From assembly GCF_020037125.1 (NCBI RefSeq), contig NZ_JAIQDG010000015.1, positions 124,001 to 188,000 on the forward strand: 64,000 bases of DNA, in the 5' to 3' direction. Source of the DNA: Myxococcus sp. RHSTA-1-4. Its GTDB lineage: Bacteria > Myxococcota > Myxococcia > Myxococcales > Myxococcaceae. Made by a program: the position numbers and the translations under genes. The notes beneath the pieces are model-generated. The model made no database searches and was not told the DNA's origin. It was given only the letters and a program-made list of their open reading frames with translations. Shown here piece after piece: positions 35,741-45,005 of this stretch (position 1 is the first letter of the stretch; the number at the start of each line of letters is the position of its first letter).

Positions 35741-35776
35741 CCGCGCCCTTCCCGGCCCCTGCCGACCGAGCGTTCC

Positions 35777-36376
35777 TTGCATCAATTCCCCAAAGATATC
35801 GGGTGGATAGAGGTCATCTGCGGTTCGATGTTCTCCGGCAAGACGGAGGAGCTGATCCGCCGCGTCCAGCGGGCCATCTACGGCAAGCAGAAGGTGCAGG
35901 TCTTCAAGCCGCGCATCGACAACCGGTACGACGAGACGCTGGTGGTGAGCCACTCGCAGCTCAAGGTGACCTCCACCCCCATCGACCGGGCTGAAGAGAT
36001 TTTTTACAGGCTGGCGGCGGACACCCAGGTGGTGGGCATCGACGAGGTGCAGTTCTTCGGCGCCGAGGTGGTGGCGGTGGTGGAGGCGCTGGCCAACAAG
36101 GGCCTGCGCGTCATCTGCGCCGGGCTGGACCAGGACTACCAGGGGCGGCCCTTCGAGCCGATGCCGCAGTTGATGGCGATCTCCGAGTATGTGACGAAGG
36201 AGCTGGCCATCTGCGTGGTGTGTGGGAATCCGGCCAATCGTTCCCAGCGGATTGTCTCGAGCGAGGAGCGCGTGGTGGTGGGAGCGGCGGGGGCGTACGA
36301 GCCCCGCTGCCGCAAGTGCCACGTGACGGAGCCCACGGAGGGGACTCCGCCGCAGACGTTGAAGCTGTTCGACTGA
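35777..36376 (+). CDS. tdk: Thymidine kinase
   Basis: A 199-residue type II thymidine kinase. The P-loop GSMFSGKTEELIRR is at about residues 14-27, followed by FKPRIDNRYD, the acidic DE motif VVGIDEVQFFG, the lasso region CAGLDQDYQGRPFEPMPQL and a zinc site of two Cys pairs (CVVCGNPA and CRKCH). The start is a TTG giving M-H-Q-F-P-K-D; the longer frame to 35600 and a GTG at 35729 are less likely. First gene of a nucleobase and nucleoside salvage operon. Confidence 0.93.
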   Translation: MHQFPKDIGWIEVICGSMFSGKTEELIRRVQRAIYGKQKVQVFKPRIDNRYDETLVVSHSQLKVTSTPIDRAEEIFYRLAADTQVVGIDEVQFFGAEVVAVVEALANKGLRVICAGLDQDYQGRPFEPMPQLMAISEYVTKELAICVVCGNPANRSQRIVSSEERVVVGAAGAYEPRCRKCHVTEPTEGTPPQTLKLFD

Positions 36377-36430
36377 GCGCGGACAGTGTCGTCCCCCGGC
36401 ATGGAGCCCGGGGCGAGAGGAGCCGACAGC

Positions 36431-37246
36431 ATGCGCGACACCCTGTACGCGAACGTTCCCTACCGGCTGAACGAGATGACCCACCACTATGGACCGCACG
36501 TCCACCTGGTGGGCAATCCGTTCCTCCTCTCGCAGCTCGCCACGTTGTGCTCGAAGGGCGTCATCCAGCCGCAGATCAACCGGCTGGTGGAGCAGCTCTA
36601 CGCCGACCTGGTGAAGACGGTGGTGAACGCGGAGTTCCCCCGGAAGATGGTGAGCCTGCCCACGCGGATGATTGATTACACCCCGCAGGGCCTCTACCAG
36701 GGCGAGGTCATCGACCCGCAGGTGCGCGTGGTGACGGTGAACATCGCCCGGGCGGGCACGCTGCCGTCGCAGGTGACGTACGACCTGATGAACACCACGG
36801 TGGACCCGTCGCTGGTGCGGCAGGACCACATCATCATGAGCCGCATGATTGACGCGGCCCAGTCGGTGGTGGGCTCGGAGATTGGCGGCGCCAAGATTGG
36901 CGGCGACGTGGACGACGCCTTCGTGCTCTTCCCGGACCCCATGGGGGCCACGGGGGGCAGCCTGTCCACGGCCATTACGCTCTACAAGACGCGGGTGCCG
37001 GGCAGGCCCCGGCGCATCATCACCCTGAACCTCATCGTCACGCCGGAGTACCTGCGGCGGATGACGAAGGACCATCCGGACGTCATCATCTACGCGCTCC
37101 GGCTGGACAGGGGCATGTCCCCACCGGAGGTGTTCGGCACGGAGCCGGGCGCGCTCTGGGAGAAGGAGCGGGGGCTGGATGACCGGCAGTACATCGTCCC
37201 CGGTGGTGGCGGCTTCGGGGAGATCATGAACAACGCCTACGTGTAA
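36431..37246 (+). CDS. Uracil phosphoribosyltransferase-like protein
   Basis: A 271-residue phosphoribosyltransferase-fold protein, longer than Upp (about 210). The PRPP-loop-like block LFPDPMGATGGSLSTAI matches the UPRT signature DPMLATGGS, and RAGTLPSQVTYDLM and IITLNLIVTPEYLRRMTKDHPDVIIYALRLDRG resemble the rest of the UPRT fold. The final GGGGFGEIMNNAYV also fits. The start follows AGGAG with 8-nt spacing. It lies between tdk and hpt, so a base-salvage role is likely, but the divergence leaves the substrate open. Confidence 0.8.
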   Translation: MRDTLYANVPYRLNEMTHHYGPHVHLVGNPFLLSQLATLCSKGVIQPQINRLVEQLYADLVKTVVNAEFPRKMVSLPTRMIDYTPQGLYQGEVIDPQVRVVTVNIARAGTLPSQVTYDLMNTTVDPSLVRQDHIIMSRMIDAAQSVVGSEIGGAKIGGDVDDAFVLFPDPMGATGGSLSTAITLYKTRVPGRPRRIITLNLIVTPEYLRRMTKDHPDVIIYALRLDRGMSPPEVFGTEPGALWEKERGLDDRQYIVPGGGGFGEIMNNAYV

Positions 37247-37267
37247 CAGCGAGCAGCGGAGGAGCCC

Positions 37268-37801
<534 letters not shown>

Positions 37802-37819
37802 GCCCGTCTTCCGCTGTGC

Positions 37820-37849
37820 GGCGCGCCGGCCATGCTGGGACGGCGCGCC
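37820..37849 (+). terminator. Hairpin after hpt
   Basis: A perfect 9-bp stem GGCGCGCCG / CGGCGCGCC with a 12-nt loop begins 18 bp after the hpt stop. No T-run follows. Confidence 0.5.
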
Positions 37850-38031
37850 TGCCGCGGGCAGAGGGAAGCAGGACGCCGAGGGCCTCTCGCGGATACCGCC
37901 CTCCGGGCATGTGGTGGGTGCCCCTGTTGCCATCCGGTTGCCCGTGCGCAGCGTCCCTCGTGGGACTGCTTGTGTCGTGAGGCATCGGCCGTGGGCAGCC
38001 GCGGCGCGGGCCCCGCGGAGAGAGGCTGCGC

Positions 38032-38865
38032 ATGTCTGCTGCATCCACGGTGAAGTCCGCTCCGGCCCGGGCCGGTAGCGAAGAGGCGCTCCGGAAGTAC
38101 GTGGCGGAGCTGGTGGGGACCTTCGTGCTGGTGCTGGGCGGCGTGGGGGCGGCCGTGCTGGCGGGGGAGCGCATCGGCTTCCTGGGTGTGTCGCTCGCGT
38201 TCGGGCTGTCGCTGCTGGCGATGGTCTACACGGTGGGGCCCATCTCCGGCTGCCACGTCAACCCGGCGGTGACGCTCGGCCTGCTGCTCTCGGGGAAGAT
38301 GGAGTCCCGGCACGCGCTCGGCTACGTGGTGGCCCAGTGCGTGGGGGCGATTGCCGCGGCGGGCGTGGTGCTGTTGATTGCCCGGGGCGCGCCGGGAGGC
38401 TACTCGGCGGCCGTGGAGGGGCTGGCGTCCAACGGCTTCGGTGCCGCCTCGCCGGAGGGGTACGGCGTGGGCTCGGCCTTCCTCACCGAGGTGGTGCTCA
38501 CCTTCCTGCTGGTGCTGACGGTGCTGGGGGCCACGGACGCCCGCTCGCCGGTGGGCTTCGCGGGGCTGGCCATCGGCCTGATGCTGGCGCTCATCCACCT
38601 GGTGGGGATTCCGGTGACGAACACGTCCGTGAATCCTGCGCGCAGTCTGGGACCGGCGGTGTTCGCGGGTGGGCTGGCGCTGAGCCAGTTGTGGCTGTTC
38701 ATCGTGGCGCCGCTGCTGGGCGGCGCCACCGCCGCGGCCGTGTACCGCACGGCGTTCCGCCCGGTGGCGCCCATCACCGCCACCACGGCGGAGCGCGCGA
38801 CGGAGCGCGAGCGCCTGGAGCGGATACAGGGACAGGAGCGGGCGGATTCCCAGGCGCGTACCTGA
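38032..38865 (+). CDS. Aquaporin Z-type channel
   Basis: A 277-residue MIP-family channel that conducts water. Both half-helix motifs are present, HVNPAVTLG and SVNPARSLG, in the two homologous halves, with six membrane helices. SVNPARSLGPAVFAGG matches the AqpZ signature. The C-terminus has an extra charged tail of about 40 residues (TTAERATERERLERIQGQERAD) not found in AqpZ. Single gene, about 230 bp downstream of hpt. Confidence 0.92.
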   Translation: MSAASTVKSAPARAGSEEALRKYVAELVGTFVLVLGGVGAAVLAGERIGFLGVSLAFGLSLLAMVYTVGPISGCHVNPAVTLGLLLSGKMESRHALGYVVAQCVGAIAAAGVVLLIARGAPGGYSAAVEGLASNGFGAASPEGYGVGSAFLTEVVLTFLLVLTVLGATDARSPVGFAGLAIGLMLALIHLVGIPVTNTSVNPARSLGPAVFAGGLALSQLWLFIVAPLLGGATAAAVYRTAFRPVAPITATTAERATERERLERIQGQERADSQART

Positions 38866-38897
38866 GGGGGGGCCGGGGCCTCCGGGCGGTGGTGCGA

Positions 38898-38919
38898 GTG
38901 GAAGGAACCTTCATTCCAC
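38898..38919. promoter_or_regulatory. Dyad symmetry upstream of lysE-like gene
   Basis: GTGGAA and TTCCAC flank 10 bp (GGAACCTTCA), in the gap between the aquaporin gene and the LysE-family gene. It could be a regulator site; no regulator gene is adjacent. Confidence 0.3.
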
Positions 38920-39050
38920 GCCTCGTCATGCCCCGGCCGGAAAGCCCCCGGTGCTTTCCGTCGGCCGCGCGTGGGCGTATTACGGCGGGCGTGGAACGGG
39001 GCCGCGACGTTCCGCGCCTCGCTCCGGGCCTCGCGGAGTGGAGCCTCGCC

Positions 39051-39683
39051 ATGCTCTTCGACCCGACCCGCCTCGCCGCCTTCATGCTGGCCGGCATCGC
39101 GCTCAACCTCACCCCGGGCCCGGACACGATGTACGTGCTGGCCCGAAGCATCGGCCAGGGCCGGTCGGCGGGCATCGTCTCCGCGCTGGGCATCGCGGCC
39201 GGGTGCCTGTTCCACATCGCCGCCGCGGCGCTTGGGCTGTCCGCGCTGTTGGCGACGTCCGCCATGGCCTTCACGGTGGTGAAGTGGGTGGGCGCCATCT
39301 ACCTCGTGTGGATGGGCGTGCAGATGCTGCGCAGCAAGGCCGGGCCCGAGGCGGTGCAGGGACTCCAGCCCACGAGCCTCTGGCGCATCTTCCGCGACGG
39401 CGTCGTCACCAACGTGCTCAACCCGAAGGTGGCCTTGTTCTTCCTCGCCTTCCTGCCGCAGTTCGTGGACCCGTCGCGTGGCTCCGCGGGGCTCCAGTTC
39501 GTCCTGCTCGGGCTGCTGTTCGACCTGACGGGGACGACGTGGCTCGTGTTCCTGGCCGGCGCGGCGGGGGCGGTCGGTGGCTGGCTGCGGAGCAACCCGC
39601 GCGTGGCCTCGGTGCAGAAGCGCGTCACGGGCGCGGTGTTCGTCGCGCTGGGGGCCCGGCTGGCGCTTCAGGGGCGGGAGTAG
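39051..39683 (+). CDS. LysE family amino-acid exporter
   Basis: A 210-residue membrane protein of the LysE/RhtB family, with about six hydrophobic helices. The family opening GIALNLTPGPDTMYVLARSIGQGRSAGIVSALGIAAG is present, with further NVLNPKVALFFLAFLPQFVD. These proteins export amino acids or related small molecules. The ATG has GGAG eight bases upstream. It converges on the M50-like gene with a 6-bp gap. Confidence 0.9.
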   Translation: MLFDPTRLAAFMLAGIALNLTPGPDTMYVLARSIGQGRSAGIVSALGIAAGCLFHIAAAALGLSALLATSAMAFTVVKWVGAIYLVWMGVQMLRSKAGPEAVQGLQPTSLWRIFRDGVVTNVLNPKVALFFLAFLPQFVDPSRGSAGLQFVLLGLLFDLTGTTWLVFLAGAAGAVGGWLRSNPRVASVQKRVTGAVFVALGARLALQGRE

Positions 39684-39689
39684 CGGGCT

Positions 39690-40343
39690 TCAGAAGAGGG
39701 TGGTGATGACGAGGTACGCGACGTAGCCGGCCCAGGGCAGGACGGCCAGCATGCTCAGCAGGTGGAGCAGGCCGGCCCAGACGGGATAGGCATTGCGCCA
39801 GGGCAGCAGCAGCACCTGCCCGCCGGCGAGCAGCGGCAGCGGCAGGAGGTTGATGGCGGCCAGCTTCGCGCTCAGGAGGCCCCAGGCGCGGAGGAACTCT
39901 CCGTCACGGAGCAGCGCGAGGAAGCGCTCCACCCGGCCAGGGAGCAGGGAGAGCTCGAAGGGCAGGGTGAAGCCGCGCACGAACTGGTGGAGGCCCTCGC
40001 TGGCGCCCAGGCAGGTCATGGCGATGGCGACCTGCACGACCCACGGCAGGAGGATGACCGCGGCGTGCATGAGCAGTGAGAGCTGCTGGAGCCGGTTCTT
40101 CGGCGGTACGCCCTCCGCGGTCTGGGCCTCGGTGAAGCCCACCGAGCTGGCGAGGGCAATGGGGCGGAAGGACCAGACGATGCCGCCCATACGCCCGGAC
40201 AGCAGGATGGGCCCGAAGCCCAGGTCCACGAGCACGGGCCGCGCGCCCAGGGTGCTCGCCACCGCCGCCTGGGCCAGGGCCCAGAGGGCGTTGACGGCGA
40301 AGAAGAGCATCCAGAGCCAGAGGAACGGAGTGACGCGGTCCAT
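39690..40343 (-). CDS. M50-like membrane protein with altered active site (pseudoprotease)
   Basis: A 217-residue membrane protein resembling the site-2-protease (M50/RseP) core. The first helix aligns with the HExGH helix, but that region reads AVNALWALAQ (residues 16-25), so HEXXH is replaced by N-A-L-W-A. The rest fits: ARPVLVDLGFGPILL resembles VRVERFSIGFGKAL. A late helix has NLLPLPLLAGGQVLLL, matching the NLLPLPxLDGGxxLL motif except that the Asp ligand is Ala173. It therefore cannot bind zinc in the normal way. It may bind substrate or act as an inert partner. The fold assignment is inference from sequence pattern only. Confidence 0.65.
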   Translation of the reverse strand: MDRVTPFLWLWMLFFAVNALWALAQAAVASTLGARPVLVDLGFGPILLSGRMGGIVWSFRPIALASSVGFTEAQTAEGVPPKNRLQQLSLLMHAAVILLPWVVQVAIAMTCLGASEGLHQFVRGFTLPFELSLLPGRVERFLALLRDGEFLRAWGLLSAKLAAINLLPLPLLAGGQVLLLPWRNAYPVWAGLLHLLSMLAVLPWAGYVAYLVITTLF

Positions 40344-40452
40344 GGGTGCGTCCCGTTCTAGCACGGCCGGGACGGTGCTTCCGGGCGGGGCGGGGCAGGG
40401 CGCGATGGAGGGGAAATGGAGCACCGCCTCCTGCTTCGCGGTTCTTCACATC

Positions 40453-40487
40453 CACCTCTCGTGGGACGTCTATTTCCCAGAGAGGTG
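40453..40487. promoter_or_regulatory. Strong hairpin in intergenic region
   Basis: CACCTCTC-g-TGGGA and TCCCA-GAGAGGTG pair over 13 bp with one bulge around a loop of about 8 nt. The 311-bp gap between the M50-like gene and the DUF2188 gene holds little else recognisable. It has no T-run and may be a leader structure of the DUF2188 mRNA or a small RNA. Confidence 0.35.
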
Positions 40488-40654
40488 TCTCGGGAATCCC
40501 TGGGGCGGAGGACGTCCGCGTTGCGAGTTGGACACTCCGGACGAACGAAAGAGCAGGCCCTCCTGGCGCGTGGAACCCGCCGCACGGAGCGCGCGTCACA
40601 GCCTGCAACCACAACGTCCGCGCCCTCGGAGAGCGGACATCAGGAGGCGCTCAC

Positions 40655-40906
40655 ATGGCGAAGAACACGGCGAAGAATGGCGGTCGCGGTGGCGGTGTGC
40701 ACACCACGCCCAATCCAAACGGGGCGGGCTGGGTCAACCAGGTGAACGGGAAGGTGACGAGCTCGCACCGGCTCAAGGCGCGTGCAATCGACGCGGGAAG
40801 GGCTCAGGCCCAGGAGCGGCGGACCGAGCACACCATCCACAATGCCGATGGGAGCATCGGGCGGAAGAACAGCTACGGCTCCGACCCGAGCTCGTCGAAG
40901 GGGTAG
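40655..40906 (+). CDS. DUF2188 domain small protein
   Basis: An 83-residue protein of the DUF2188 family. The typical sequence HTTPNPNGAGWVNQVNGKVTSSHRLKARAIDAGRAQAQERRTEHTIHNADGSIGRKNSYGSDP shows a beta-hairpin, a helix and a second hairpin, and the family occurs as a small protein in many soil bacteria. Function unknown. A good AGGAGG ribosome site lies 7 nt before the ATG. It is preceded by a long leader with a hairpin. Confidence 0.8.
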   Translation: MAKNTAKNGGRGGGVHTTPNPNGAGWVNQVNGKVTSSHRLKARAIDAGRAQAQERRTEHTIHNADGSIGRKNSYGSDPSSSKG

Positions 40907-40977
40907 GCCCCGGCAGGGCCGCCACCCGGTGCAGGGAGCCCGGGTGGCCCTTCTTCGCGGGGCGACAGGAGCCCGCG

Positions 40978-41988
40978 TCAGAACGCCGCGTCGAACACCA
41001 CGTCCGTCGCCGCGCCCACGCCCACCGCCACCTGGTACGAGGACACGCGGCGCTCGAAGAAGTTCGTGAGCTCCTGCACGTCCTGCAGGTCCATGAAGTG
41101 CAGCGGGTTCTTCGTCCGGAAGATGGGCGCAATCCCCAGCATCTGCAGCCGCTGGTCCGCCGTGTACTCCAGATAGCCGCGCATGTCCTGCACGGACAGA
41201 CCCATGACGCCGCCGCTCAGCAGGTCCTGCGCGAACTGCGTCTCGCACTCCACCGCCTCGCGGAGCATCGCCACCACGTCGCGCTCCATCTGCGCGTCGA
41301 AGAGGTCCGGCTCCTCCTTGCGCGCCACCTGGATGCACTCGAACGCGAACGCCATGTGCGCGCTCTCGTCACGGAACACCCAGTTGGTCCCCGCCGCCAG
41401 GCCGTTCAAGAGGCCCTTGCTGCGCAGGAAGTACACGTAGGCGAAGGCGGCGAAGAAGAAGAGCCCCTCGATGCAGCCCGCGAAGCAGATGAGGTTCAGG
41501 AGGAACCGGCGCCGGTCCTCCTTCGTCTTCAGCTCGTTCAGCTCGTGGATGCTGTCCATCCACTTCATGCAGAAGCGCGCCTTGCGCTGGATGGACGGGA
41601 TGTTGTCCACCGCGGCGAACGCCTTCGCCCGCTCCGCCGGGTCCGGCACGTACGTGTCCAGCAGCGTCAGGTAGAACTGGACGTGCAGCGCCTCCTCGAA
41701 GAGTTGCCGCGACAGGTACATCCGCGCCTCGGGGGCGTTGATGTGCTTGTAGAGGTTCAGCACCAGGTTGTTGCCGACGATGCTGTCCCCCGTCGCGAAG
41801 AACGCCACCAGCCGGTGGATGAGGTGGCGCTCCGCGTCCGTCATCTTCGCCCGCAGGTCCACCAGGTCCGTGGAGAAGTCCACCTCCTCCACCGTCCAGG
41901 TGTTCTTGATGGCGTTCTTGTACATCTCGAAGAACGCCGGGTACGCCATCGGGCGCAGCGTCAGGTTCATTCCAGGGTTCAACAGCAT
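40978..41988 (-). CDS. nrdB: Ribonucleoside-diphosphate reductase subunit beta
   Basis: A 336-residue class I R2 subunit with the di-iron site. Metal ligands are seen in TGDSIVGNN, FEEALHVQFY, CIEGLFFFAAF and RDESAHMAF. The radical tyrosine is present in the normal place: EALHVQFY has Glu, then His three residues later and Tyr four after that (the E115, H118, Y122 pattern). The C-terminus ends VGAATDVVFDAAF. It lies 77 bp after nrdA on the same strand, so nrdAB are one operon. Confidence 0.96.
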   Translation of the reverse strand: MLLNPGMNLTLRPMAYPAFFEMYKNAIKNTWTVEEVDFSTDLVDLRAKMTDAERHLIHRLVAFFATGDSIVGNNLVLNLYKHINAPEARMYLSRQLFEEALHVQFYLTLLDTYVPDPAERAKAFAAVDNIPSIQRKARFCMKWMDSIHELNELKTKEDRRRFLLNLICFAGCIEGLFFFAAFAYVYFLRSKGLLNGLAAGTNWVFRDESAHMAFAFECIQVARKEEPDLFDAQMERDVVAMLREAVECETQFAQDLLSGGVMGLSVQDMRGYLEYTADQRLQMLGIAPIFRTKNPLHFMDLQDVQELTNFFERRVSSYQVAVGVGAATDVVFDAAF

Positions 41989-42065
41989 TTCTTCGGTGCT
42001 CCTTGCGCCGCGCGCGCGGGGACTCGGACGTGCTTCGTCAATCTCTCGTCGGAGGCGTTACGGGC

Positions 42066-44558
42066 CTACTGGCAGGCCTCGCACGACTCCGGGTTCTCCA
42101 GCGAGCAGGCCACCGCCTCGGCCTCCGTCGCCTTCGCCACCGGGACAGGGGCCGTCGCCGCCGTGGCCGTGCCACCCGCGCCGATGGTGGCCTTCGCGAT
42201 GCGCGTGGCCGGGCGCGAGCGCAGGTAGTACGTCGTCTTCAGGCCCTTCTGCCACGCGTAGAAGTACATCGAGGAGAGCTTGCCGATGTTCGGCGTCTCC
42301 ACGAACAGGTTCAGCGACTGGCTCTGGTCGATGAAGGCCCCGCGGTCCGCCGCCATGTCGATGAGCGAGCGCATCGGAATCTCCCATGCCGTGCGGTACA
42401 CCGCCCGGAGGTTCTCCGGCAGCTCGGTGATGTCCTGCACGCTGCCCTCGGCCATCTTGATGCGGTTGCGGACGTTCTCGTTCCACAGCCCCAGCGCCTG
42501 GAGGTCGCGCACCAGGTAGCGGTTCACCTGGAGGAAGTCGCCCGACAGCGTCTCGCGCTTGAACAGGTTGGACACCTGCGGCTCGATGCACTCGTAGCAG
42601 CCGACGATGGAGGCAATGGTCGCGGTGGGCGCAATCGCAATCATCAGCGAGTTGCGCAGGCCGTGCTTCTTGATGCGCTCACGCAGCGCGTCCCAGCGCG
42701 CCGTGTCCTCGGGCACCACGCCCCAGCTGTCGAACTGCAGCTCGCCCTTCGCCGCGCGCGTCTCCGGGAAGGACGGGTGCGCGCCGAACTGCTCGGCCAG
42801 GTCGCACGAGGTGGACAGCGCCGCGAAGTAGATCTCCTCGGAGATCTTCTTGGAGAGCGCCCGCGCCTCCGGGGCGTCGAACGGCAGCCGGAGCTGGAAG
42901 AAGACGTCCTGCAGGCCCATCAGCCCCAGGCCCACCGGGCGCCAGCGGCGGTTCGAATCCGCGGCGGTGGGGATGGGGTAGTAGTTGAGGTCGATGACCC
43001 GGTCCAACTGCTTCAGCGCGAGCTGGGCGTTGGCGCGCAGGCGCTCGAAGTCGAACTTCCCGTCCACCACCATGCGGCCCAGGTTCAGCGAGCCCAGGTT
43101 GCACACCGCCGTCTCACCCTGGCTCGTCACCTCCAGGATTTCGGTGCACAGGTTGGACAGGTGGATGACGTTGTTGTCCCGGCCCGTCTGGTTGCTCTTG
43201 CGGTTGCTGATGTCCTTGAAGGTCATCCAGCCGTTGCCCGTCTGCGCCAGCGTCTTCATCATCCGGGCGTAGAGGTCTCTCGCCTTCACCTTGCGCATCG
43301 CCAGGCCGGCGGCCTCGGCCTCGGCGTAGGCCTTCTCGAACGCCTCGCCGTACAGGTCCATCAGGTGCGGGACGCTCTTCGGGTCGAACAGGCTCCAGTC
43401 GGCGTCCGCCTCCACGCGCCGCATGAAGAGGTCCGGCACCCAGTTGGCCAGGTTCAGGTTGTGCGTGCGGCGGGCCTCGTCACCGGTGTTGTCGCGCAGC
43501 TCGAGGAAGTCCTCGATGTCCGCGTGCCACGACTCCAGATACACGCAGCACGCGCCCTTGCGCTTGCCACCCTGGTTCACCGCCGCGACGGAGGCGTCCA
43601 GCGTCTTCAGCCAGGGGACGATGCCGTTGGAGTGGCCGTTGGTGGAGCGGATGAGCGAGCCGCGCGCGCGCACCCGGTGGTACGCCACGCCGATGCCGCC
43701 GGAGAACTTCGACAGCATCGCGATGTCCGAGTACTTCCGGTAGATGGCGTCCAGCTCGTCCGCGGGCGAGTCCAGCAGGAAGCAGCTCGAGAGCTGCTCG
43801 TGGCGCGTGCCCGAGTTGAACAGCGTGGGCGAGCTGGGCATGTACTCCAGCGAGCTGAACAGCCGGTAGAGTTCAATCGCCTCGCGCGCGTTGTCGCCGC
43901 TGAGCGCGCACGCCACGCGGAGGAAGAACTCCTGCGGCGTCTCCAGCACCTCGCGGGTGACGGGGTTCTTCAGGAGGTACCGGTCATAGACGGTGCGCAG
44001 GCCGAAGTACTCGAACAAGTCGTTGCGCGACGGGTCGATGGCGGCGTTGAGCTTGCGCGCGTTGGCCTGGACGAACTGGAGCAGCCGGTCCGCGATGAGG
44101 CCGTGCTTGTGGCCGGCGGCGATGGACTGGCTGAAGGAGTGGATCTCCTGGTTGCTGACCTCCTTCTGGATGAAGGCGGACAGCAGGCGCGCGGAGAGGC
44201 GGCCGTACTCGGGCTCCTCGGCGATGAGGGCCGCGGCCGTCTGGATGGAGAGGCTGTCCAGCTCGCGCGTGGTGGCGCCGTCGTACAGGCCGGAGATGGT
44301 CTTCGTGGCCACCCGCATCACGTCCACGCGGGGCAGACCCACGCAGCAGCGGCCCACCGCGCGGACAATCTTGTTGAGGTCCACCGGCTCCGTGGAGCCA
44401 TTGCGCTTGCGCACGCGCATCGTGGTGGAGGTGAACTCGGCCGGAGGCGCCTCCGAAACCACCGGCGCGGGACTCGCGGACGCCACGGGGTGACCGTTGG
44501 TCACGGGCGGGACGGGCAGGTTGGCGGTGGCGGGCTTCACGGGCGTTTCGAAGTTCAC
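42066..44558 (-). CDS. nrdA: Ribonucleoside-diphosphate reductase subunit alpha
   Basis: An 830-residue class I R1 subunit that reduces NDPs to dNDPs. The N-terminal ATP cone starts RVRKRNGSTEPVDLNKIVRAVGRC after a Pro/Ala-rich leader of about 45 residues. Catalytic features include CNLGSLNLGRMV, NLCTEILE and PTATIASIVGCYECIEP, and the C-terminal redox Cys tail SLENPESCEACQ. The start is a GTG preceded by a weak GGAG; the leader is long, about 250 nt from a consensus-like promoter. NrdB follows downstream. Confidence 0.95.
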   Translation of the reverse strand: MNFETPVKPATANLPVPPVTNGHPVASASPAPVVSEAPPAEFTSTTMRVRKRNGSTEPVDLNKIVRAVGRCCVGLPRVDVMRVATKTISGLYDGATTRELDSLSIQTAAALIAEEPEYGRLSARLLSAFIQKEVSNQEIHSFSQSIAAGHKHGLIADRLLQFVQANARKLNAAIDPSRNDLFEYFGLRTVYDRYLLKNPVTREVLETPQEFFLRVACALSGDNAREAIELYRLFSSLEYMPSSPTLFNSGTRHEQLSSCFLLDSPADELDAIYRKYSDIAMLSKFSGGIGVAYHRVRARGSLIRSTNGHSNGIVPWLKTLDASVAAVNQGGKRKGACCVYLESWHADIEDFLELRDNTGDEARRTHNLNLANWVPDLFMRRVEADADWSLFDPKSVPHLMDLYGEAFEKAYAEAEAAGLAMRKVKARDLYARMMKTLAQTGNGWMTFKDISNRKSNQTGRDNNVIHLSNLCTEILEVTSQGETAVCNLGSLNLGRMVVDGKFDFERLRANAQLALKQLDRVIDLNYYPIPTAADSNRRWRPVGLGLMGLQDVFFQLRLPFDAPEARALSKKISEEIYFAALSTSCDLAEQFGAHPSFPETRAAKGELQFDSWGVVPEDTARWDALRERIKKHGLRNSLMIAIAPTATIASIVGCYECIEPQVSNLFKRETLSGDFLQVNRYLVRDLQALGLWNENVRNRIKMAEGSVQDITELPENLRAVYRTAWEIPMRSLIDMAADRGAFIDQSQSLNLFVETPNIGKLSSMYFYAWQKGLKTTYYLRSRPATRIAKATIGAGGTATAATAPVPVAKATEAEAVACSLENPESCEACQ

Positions 44559-45005
44559 GAGCGGCTCACTCCGGACAAAAAGCGTGGCCCTGGGCAGACA
44601 CCGGCTCTGCCCCGGGGGGACGGCGCCCCAGGTCACGCTACTGGAAAAGTGTTCAGGGAAGGACCCGTCCTTGGAGGAGAACGGGTCTACGGTCTGGGTG
44701 CGACCGGATGTCTACGGTGATGTATGAGGTAGATGGCTGCTGTGCGCAAGATTCCCACAACCCCTCCTCAGCCCCACGTCACAGCGGTGTCTCCGGTGGG
44801 GCACCGTCGACCGGCCACAAGCTATGGGGGGGTCCCCAGACTGTCAACGCGAGATCTAGTGCCCGGCTGGGCCCGATCATTGCAATCTATGATCGATCTC
44901 CAACGCGATTTGTCACGTTGTGATTACGACAGTTGGTGATGCGACCAGAGACGCGTTGTATGGGCCTCCTGGAATCCAACCTGAGCGGCAGGAAATGGCC
45001 CCGAA
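44559..45005. other. nrdA upstream region, 447 bp without a gene
   Basis: This gap carries the nrdA promoter and a leader of about 250 nt, and no supportable ORF. I looked for a cobalamin riboswitch and NrdR boxes and found no convincing match. Two copies of TTGTGG on the minus strand, 60 bp apart (44820-44815 and 44760-44755), and a TCAC-GTT-GTGA dyad (44913-44923) may be regulator half-sites. Confidence 0.5.
44819..44847 (-). promoter_or_regulatory. Candidate promoter of nrdAB
   Basis: On the minus strand TTGACA (44847-44842), a 17-bp spacer and TAGCTT (44824-44819) match a housekeeping promoter with a perfect -35. The start would be near 44812, about 250 nt before nrdA. Confidence 0.55.

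Noticed and set aside
35600-35776. Longer N-terminus for thymidine kinase
   Set aside because: It is Pro/Arg/Thr-rich and unlike the family; the TTG at 35777 gives the family start and a likely promoter lies between.
42003-44720. A 905-residue open frame opposite nrdA
   Set aside because: It is antisense to a complete ribonucleotide reductase gene with intact catalytic motifs.
44559-45005. Cobalamin riboswitch or NrdR boxes upstream of nrdA
   Set aside because: I could not match the conserved core or a paired NrdR box; only isolated TTGTGG half-sites were seen.
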